A stretch of 64,000 bases of DNA, taken from the NCBI GenBank assembly GCA_039821555.1, contig JBCBNX010000003.1, positions 62,001-126,000 of the forward strand, given 5' to 3'. Shown piece after piece: positions 60,176-64,000 of the stretch (positions are counted from its first letter, which is position 1; each line of letters starts with the position of its first letter). The stretch is from Bacteroidota bacterium. GTDB taxonomy: Bacteria; Bacteroidota; Rhodothermia; Rhodothermales; Rubricoccaceae. The notes under the pieces were generated by a model, which saw only the letters and a program-made list of their open reading frames with translations, searched no databases and had not been told where the DNA came from. The translations under genes and the position numbers were made by a program.

Positions 60176-61858
60176 ATGCGCGCGTGTCTCTCGCAGACCA
60201 TCGTCTCCTGTCTTCGACCTCGTCATGCTTGGCGCGCGGCCTTCCTTCTGGTTAGCCTCGCCCTTCTGAACGCGACCTGGCTGGCACCCTCAGCCGACGC
60301 CCAGCAACGCCCAGGTAACTCGCTCTACCTCCAGGCTCGTGTAGGCTTGTCGCTCTATCAAGGGGACCTCGACAACAACCCCGAAAGCCGCCTCTTTGGC
60401 ACCTACACGCTGCAACGCGACAACCGGGATATCGAGTACGAGGGCTACTTCCCAAACGCAAGCCTAGGCGGCGGCTTTGAGATCGGCTACCAGTGGCGCC
60501 CTGAGTTGGCCGTGGGAGTCGCCTATCACTTCGGGCGCTACGACGCGATGCGCACCGCCCCGTCGCCCGTCAACCCTGCCGACCTCGTCGCCTTCAATAG
60601 TACGGCCGATGTCCATGAGGCACAGCTGCGCTTGCGCTACACCCTCTTTCCGCAAGCCCGCATCTCCCCGTTCACCACGCTCGGAGCAGCCGTAGCGCTC
60701 CGCTCACCAGCCACCGTTGACGATGACGGCGATGTAGGCTGGGCCCCCCTGCTCGGGGCTGGCCTCGACATCAAGCTAACGCCGCGCTTCGCGCTCGTCG
60801 CCGACCTCGACGTTCGCCTCTTCTTCCCAGATGCCGCCCTCGACGGAGCCAACTTTGGCTTCAATCCCGGACGCATTCGTCCCGCATCGGCCTCGCGCGA
60901 CGACAACGCCGACTTCGACGTGCTCAGCCACCTCGGCCTCGGGTTGCGCTACACCTTCAAGTCGCCGGTCATCCCCGTCGATGTCACCATCACTGGGCCG
61001 GACACGCTCTTCGTGAACGAACTCGGCACGTTCACCGGCGACTACAACCGCGACGCCACACCACCTCTCGACTTTGCGTTCGACCTCGGCGACGGCACGC
61101 TGGATGCCGACGTGCTGCGCACGAGCCATGCCTACCAGCAACCGGGTACCTACACCGTCAGCTTCACGGGTACGGGCCCGATCAACTCGGACGTGGCCGG
61201 CAAGCCGGTCATTGTGATTGAGCGTCCGACGCAGGCCCCCGTCCTCGCCGACTGCTCCACGTTGCCTCAGGAAGCCGTGCTTCTTGGCGAGGCCGTGCGC
61301 TTCTTCGCCCAGGTGCGAGGGACGGAGCCGTTCAGCTACAGCTACGACTTTGGCGACGGCACTACGTCGGCACAGCCGAGCCCGTCGCACACCTACGCGG
61401 CTGCAGGCGTCTACACGGCCACGCTCACCGTGACCAACGTAGCGGGCAGCGCGACGTGCACCTTCCAGATCATCGTCACCGACCCCTTCTGCGACGAGGT
61501 CAGCGAGCTCAATACGGTCTTCTACGACTACGAGTCGTTCGCGCTCACCTCGGCGGGACGTATGCGCCTCGACGAGAACCTCGACGTGCTGCGCCGCTGC
61601 CCGGACCTCTGTGTGCTGATCGTGGGCTATGCCGACGACCAGGAGCGCAACCCGCTCGACCTCGCCGAGGACCGAGCCGATGCGGTCGAGCGCTACTACA
61701 TCGCCAACGGTATCGACTCGGTCCGCCTCACCACCGAGGGACGCGGCATAGCCCCGGATTCGCGATCGAAGGAAGACCCGCTGCCAGGCGACCGCAACGC
61801 CCGCCGCGCCGAATCCATCCCCGCCGAGTGCACGACGTTCGTCCCGCTGGACCGCTGA
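60176..61858 (+). CDS. PKD-OmpA outer-membrane protein, paralogue 3
   Basis: A protein of 560 residues. A long signal peptide (AAFLLVSLALLNATWLAPSADAQ) is followed by the barrel-like half, two PKD-like domains (ATPPLDFAFDLGDGTLDADVL; FSYSYDFGDGTTSAQPSPSH) and the OmpA domain (NTVFYDYESFALTSAGRMRLDENLDVL; IVGYADDQERNPLDLAEDRADAVERYYIANGIDS). It is the most divergent of the three. ATG 60176 is chosen because it begins the signal; an upstream frame extends 39 codons. Confidence 0.92.
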   Translation: MRACLSQTIVSCLRPRHAWRAAFLLVSLALLNATWLAPSADAQQRPGNSLYLQARVGLSLYQGDLDNNPESRLFGTYTLQRDNRDIEYEGYFPNASLGGGFEIGYQWRPELAVGVAYHFGRYDAMRTAPSPVNPADLVAFNSTADVHEAQLRLRYTLFPQARISPFTTLGAAVALRSPATVDDDGDVGWAPLLGAGLDIKLTPRFALVADLDVRLFFPDAALDGANFGFNPGRIRPASASRDDNADFDVLSHLGLGLRYTFKSPVIPVDVTITGPDTLFVNELGTFTGDYNRDATPPLDFAFDLGDGTLDADVLRTSHAYQQPGTYTVSFTGTGPINSDVAGKPVIVIERPTQAPVLADCSTLPQEAVLLGEAVRFFAQVRGTEPFSYSYDFGDGTTSAQPSPSHTYAAAGVYTATLTVTNVAGSATCTFQIIVTDPFCDEVSELNTVFYDYESFALTSAGRMRLDENLDVLRRCPDLCVLIVGYADDQERNPLDLAEDRADAVERYYIANGIDSVRLTTEGRGIAPDSRSKEDPLPGDRNARRAESIPAECTTFVPLDR

Positions 61859-61990
61859 GCCCGCCGCGCTGAACTTTCCGGCGCGCCTGCGCGTCTCACA
61901 CCCACTGGCGGCCGCCGAGCCGACGGCTGCCCACCCGGCGGTGCGTCCCACGGGATGCATCGCCGGTGCTGTTTTTCCCTTCCGCCCCTC

Positions 61991-63004
61991 ATGCCTGGCT
62001 TCGACCTCGCCGCACAACGCCGCACCGCGCGCGCGCTCAAGGACGAGGCCCACCGGCTTGGCTTCGACGCCTGCGGCATTGCCGAGGCCGTCCGGCTAGA
62101 CGACGAGGCCCGGCAGCTCGAAGCCTGGCTCACTCAGGGCCGGCACGGCTCGATGCGGTGGATGGAAAACCACTTCGAGAAGCGCGTCGACCCCCGCGAA
62201 CTCGTACCCGGCGCCCGCTCCGTGATCTCGCTGCTGGCGAACTACTACCAGCCCGTCGAGCCGCCGCGTGAGCTTGAGTTGCAGGGGCGCAGCGGCGATG
62301 AGGCGCGCGGCAAGATCAGCCGGTATGCCTGGGGCGAAGACTACCACGTCGTTCTCAAGGAGAAGCTCTACGCGCTCTACAACTGGCTCAATGAGCGGTG
62401 CGGGGGCATCAGCGGGCGCGCCTTCGTAGACTCCGCTCCCGTCCTGGACAAGGTGTGGGCGTCACGCGCTGGCCTCGGGTGGCAGGGCAAGCACACCAAC
62501 CTGATCAACCGCTCGCTCGGTTCGTTTTTCTTCATCGGCGAGTTGATCGTGGACGTGCCGCTGCCTGCCGACGGCCCAACTCCCGACTACTGCGGACGCT
62601 GCACGCGCTGCCTCGACGCCTGCCCCACGGGTGCGCTCGATGCCCCCTACCAGATCGACGCGACGCGCTGCATCTCCTACTGGACCATCGAACATCGCGG
62701 CCCAGAGTTTCCGCTGGAAGTAGCCCAGGACTTCGGGACATGGCTCTTCGGCTGCGATATCTGCCAGGACGTGTGCCCCTGGAACAAGTTCAAACGGCCC
62801 ACGACCGAGCCGCGCTTCCTCCCACGCGACGGCGTCACTGAAACGGAGTTGCGTGAGTGGGTCGAACTTGACCTCGACGCCTACCGCAAGCGCTTTAAGG
62901 GCACCCCGGTGAAGCGCGCCAAGTTTGAGGGCTTCCAGCGCAACGTCCGGCAGGCGCTCGACAACGCGCTCCACCACCGCGAACGCCGCGACGGGACCGG
63001 CTGA
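61991..63004 (+). CDS. queG: Epoxyqueuosine reductase
   Basis: The last step of queuosine tRNA modification, reducing epoxyqueuosine; 337 residues. Two 4Fe-4S ferredoxin-type clusters are seen: CGRCTRCLDACP and CDICQDVCPW. The cobalamin-binding region includes FVDSAPVLDKVWASRAGLGWQGKHTNLIN. The C-terminal region lacks the long HEAT-repeat extension. ATG 61991 gives MPGFDLAAQRRT. Confidence 0.95.
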   Translation: MPGFDLAAQRRTARALKDEAHRLGFDACGIAEAVRLDDEARQLEAWLTQGRHGSMRWMENHFEKRVDPRELVPGARSVISLLANYYQPVEPPRELELQGRSGDEARGKISRYAWGEDYHVVLKEKLYALYNWLNERCGGISGRAFVDSAPVLDKVWASRAGLGWQGKHTNLINRSLGSFFFIGELIVDVPLPADGPTPDYCGRCTRCLDACPTGALDAPYQIDATRCISYWTIEHRGPEFPLEVAQDFGTWLFGCDICQDVCPWNKFKRPTTEPRFLPRDGVTETELREWVELDLDAYRKRFKGTPVKRAKFEGFQRNVRQALDNALHHRERRDGTG

Positions 63005-63027
63005 TGCCTTGGTGCGCGTAGCGTTCG

Positions 63028-63651
63028 TCAATGCTCACGCGCGCCGCCTGGATGCGGAAACGCCTCGGTCCCCTGGATCTCCGCATAGCGACCGGGTGCC
63101 AGATAGGCCAGGAGGGGCGACGTGCGCAGCAGCGTCCAATCATCGACCGGGTGTCCATCAACGACGTGACCGCGCAGCGCATCCTCGGCCACTCGCGCAG
63201 CGACCACGCGGCCTGCGATGAGGCTGTTCGCCCCAAAGCCGTCCACCACCCGCTCCAGTTCGCATTCGAGCATGAGGTAGGCGTCCTCTAGAAAGCGGCC
63301 CTCGACAACCTCTGCGGGGACGGTCCGCAAGACATCCAGGCTCGGCTTGCGCCCGGCATGATCGCACCGTTCGGCGGCTCCGAGTGCGGCGTGGAGCACC
63401 TGGCTCGGGCGGGGGAAGCTCACCGTGAACGCCCCGTAGTGCTTCGCGTTGTGGTAGGTCGCGTGGCGAGGCGTGCACACGAAGCCGAAGTAGTTCTCCC
63501 ACCCCAGCGGCATAGCCATGTGCTTCGGCGCAAAGTCGTAGCGGTCGGCCTCCTGCGTGCCGATTACCACGAGCGGCGCCACCGTAAAGAATCGAGGCCA
63601 GATGGCCGCGCTGGGATCAAGCGGTACGTAGGCGTGCGTGGCTGTAGGCAT
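63028..63651 (-). CDS. Flavin reductase-like FMN-binding split-barrel protein
   Basis: A protein of 207 residues with the split-barrel flavin reductase fold: FFTVAPLVVIGTQEADRYDFAPKHMAMPLGWENYFGFVCTPRHATYHNA and LMLECELERVVDGFGANSLIAGRVVAARV. It probably binds FMN and either reduces flavin for a partner or acts as an oxidoreductase. Convergent with queG. Confidence 0.85.
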   Translation of the reverse strand: MPTATHAYVPLDPSAAIWPRFFTVAPLVVIGTQEADRYDFAPKHMAMPLGWENYFGFVCTPRHATYHNAKHYGAFTVSFPRPSQVLHAALGAAERCDHAGRKPSLDVLRTVPAEVVEGRFLEDAYLMLECELERVVDGFGANSLIAGRVVAARVAEDALRGHVVDGHPVDDWTLLRTSPLLAYLAPGRYAEIQGTEAFPHPGGAREH

Positions 63652-63805
63652 GCGTCGAGGGCGCTGAGTGAGACGTCCAACAACCTCGGCTGCGACCGGC
63701 TACCGCACTGCCTGGGTCTCCCTCGTCTGCCTGTGGGGCCAACTCTCACAACCAGGCTGCAACGACCGACCAGCCTCCCTGCCGGCCCGTTCGCGCTCGC
63801 GCTGA
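63652..63805. other. Gap between flavin reductase and sprA-like genes
   Basis: A 154-bp stretch with no repeat or RNA recognised. It holds the promoter region of the flavin reductase gene on the minus strand. Confidence 0.35.
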
Positions 63806-64000
63806 TCAGTTCCCCGAGAACGAGATCCGGAAGTTGAACCCGCCGTTGAGCGTCGAGGTGCTCGGAATGCGGCTCCCTTCGCTCTCTAGTGACGTGTACC
63901 GCACGAACACGTCGGCGGTGACCTGGCTCGAGATCGTGTAGGAGACGCGCGGCTCCAAGGTGAGACGCGTCGACGCCTCGGGCGTCTGCGGGCTGCGCGG
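63806..64000 (-). CDS. sprA: C-terminus of SprA-like outer-membrane protein (partial)
   Basis: Only the last 64 codons are in the window. The visible end has beta-barrel strands: STRLTLEPRVSYTISSQVTA, DVFVRYTSLESEGSRIPSTS and the terminal TLNGGFNFRISFSGN, ending in a small-residue/aromatic strand. This is the style of SprA, the giant T9SS translocon barrel, whose C-terminus has EPR..Y.......LFVRYT...RIP.......G.N.R..F. The call fits the T9SS cargo at 21861, but only a fragment is seen. TGA at 63808-63806. Confidence 0.55.
   Translation of the reverse strand, partial: PRSPQTPEASTRLTLEPRVSYTISSQVTADVFVRYTSLESEGSRIPSTSTLNGGFNFRISFSGN

Noticed and set aside
63652..64000. Additional small plus-strand gene at the right edge
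   Set aside because: The plus frames are featureless while the minus strand shows barrel-like strands ending in a proper C-terminus.

Overview
This window is about 64 kb of GC-rich bacterial chromosome, most likely from the class Rhodothermia (Bacteroidota sensu lato). The evidence for this placement is: a type IX secretion C-terminal sorting domain, a partial SprA-like gene at the right edge, a DUF3098 protein, promoters of the Bacteroidetes TTG-N19/21-TAnnTT(T)G type rather than TTGACA/TATAAT, and an F-type ATP synthase cluster that lacks atpD and atpC. The genus cannot be fixed from sequence alone.

Layout. 0.2-2.5 kb: a FixL/FixJ-like two-component pair. 2.7-5.3 kb: an EcsC-like protein, a tandem pair of small paralogues and a DUF1361 membrane protein behind a strong promoter with a palindromic operator. 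5.4-13.4 kb: aminotransferase, DUF4139 protein, NamZ-type muramidase, DUF3098 protein, an L,D-transpeptidase and a YdcF-like protein. 13.5-21.3 kb: a tryptophan region with a leader peptide/attenuator, trpE, trpS, trpG, trpD and trpC; trpF lies at 28.9 kb. 21.3-32.7 kb: lipoproteins, a T9SS cargo protein, a second two-component pair with a giant propeller sensor kinase, an OmpA protein, a DAO-type oxidase and a GNAT. 33-41 kb: an acidic-linker protein, recJ, pgeF, aroE, ppx/gppA and a WD40-like protein. 41.4-47.6 kb: cupin, Mrp, a UPF1-like helicase with a C-terminal nuclease-like domain, Nfu, an AP2-domain protein, a SnoaL-like protein and tRNA-Ser(GCU). 47.8-55.8 kb: a minus-strand run of M23 peptidase, bactofilin, atpZ/I and atpB-E-F-H-A-G. 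56-62 kb: rpsT and three tandem PKD-OmpA paralogues. 62-64 kb: queG, a flavin reductase and the SprA-like C-terminus.

The most unusual feature is a scattered family of degenerate heptanucleotide repeat arrays. They sit in gaps between ordinary genes at about a dozen places, mostly as inverted pairs. Some pairs close on each other as a hairpin; others bracket one small gene. Two of the three bracketed genes encode four-helix-bundle (S23/Avd-like, TIGR02436-type) proteins and the third is an atypically AT-rich orphan. The arrays lie against trp and atp genes, and their sequence is translated into the ends of neighbouring proteins (TrpG tail, TrpD and TrpS heads, oxidase tail). One four-helix gene has an in-frame stop that truncates it and uncouples it from trpD. 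I read these as small mobile or formerly mobile cassettes; the mechanism is unknown.

Other highlights are a complete trp attenuator with a Trp-Phe-Trp leader peptide, a GC-palindromic interspersed repeat in three copies (one lying in the start of namZ), and several in-frame minisatellites in secreted proteins.
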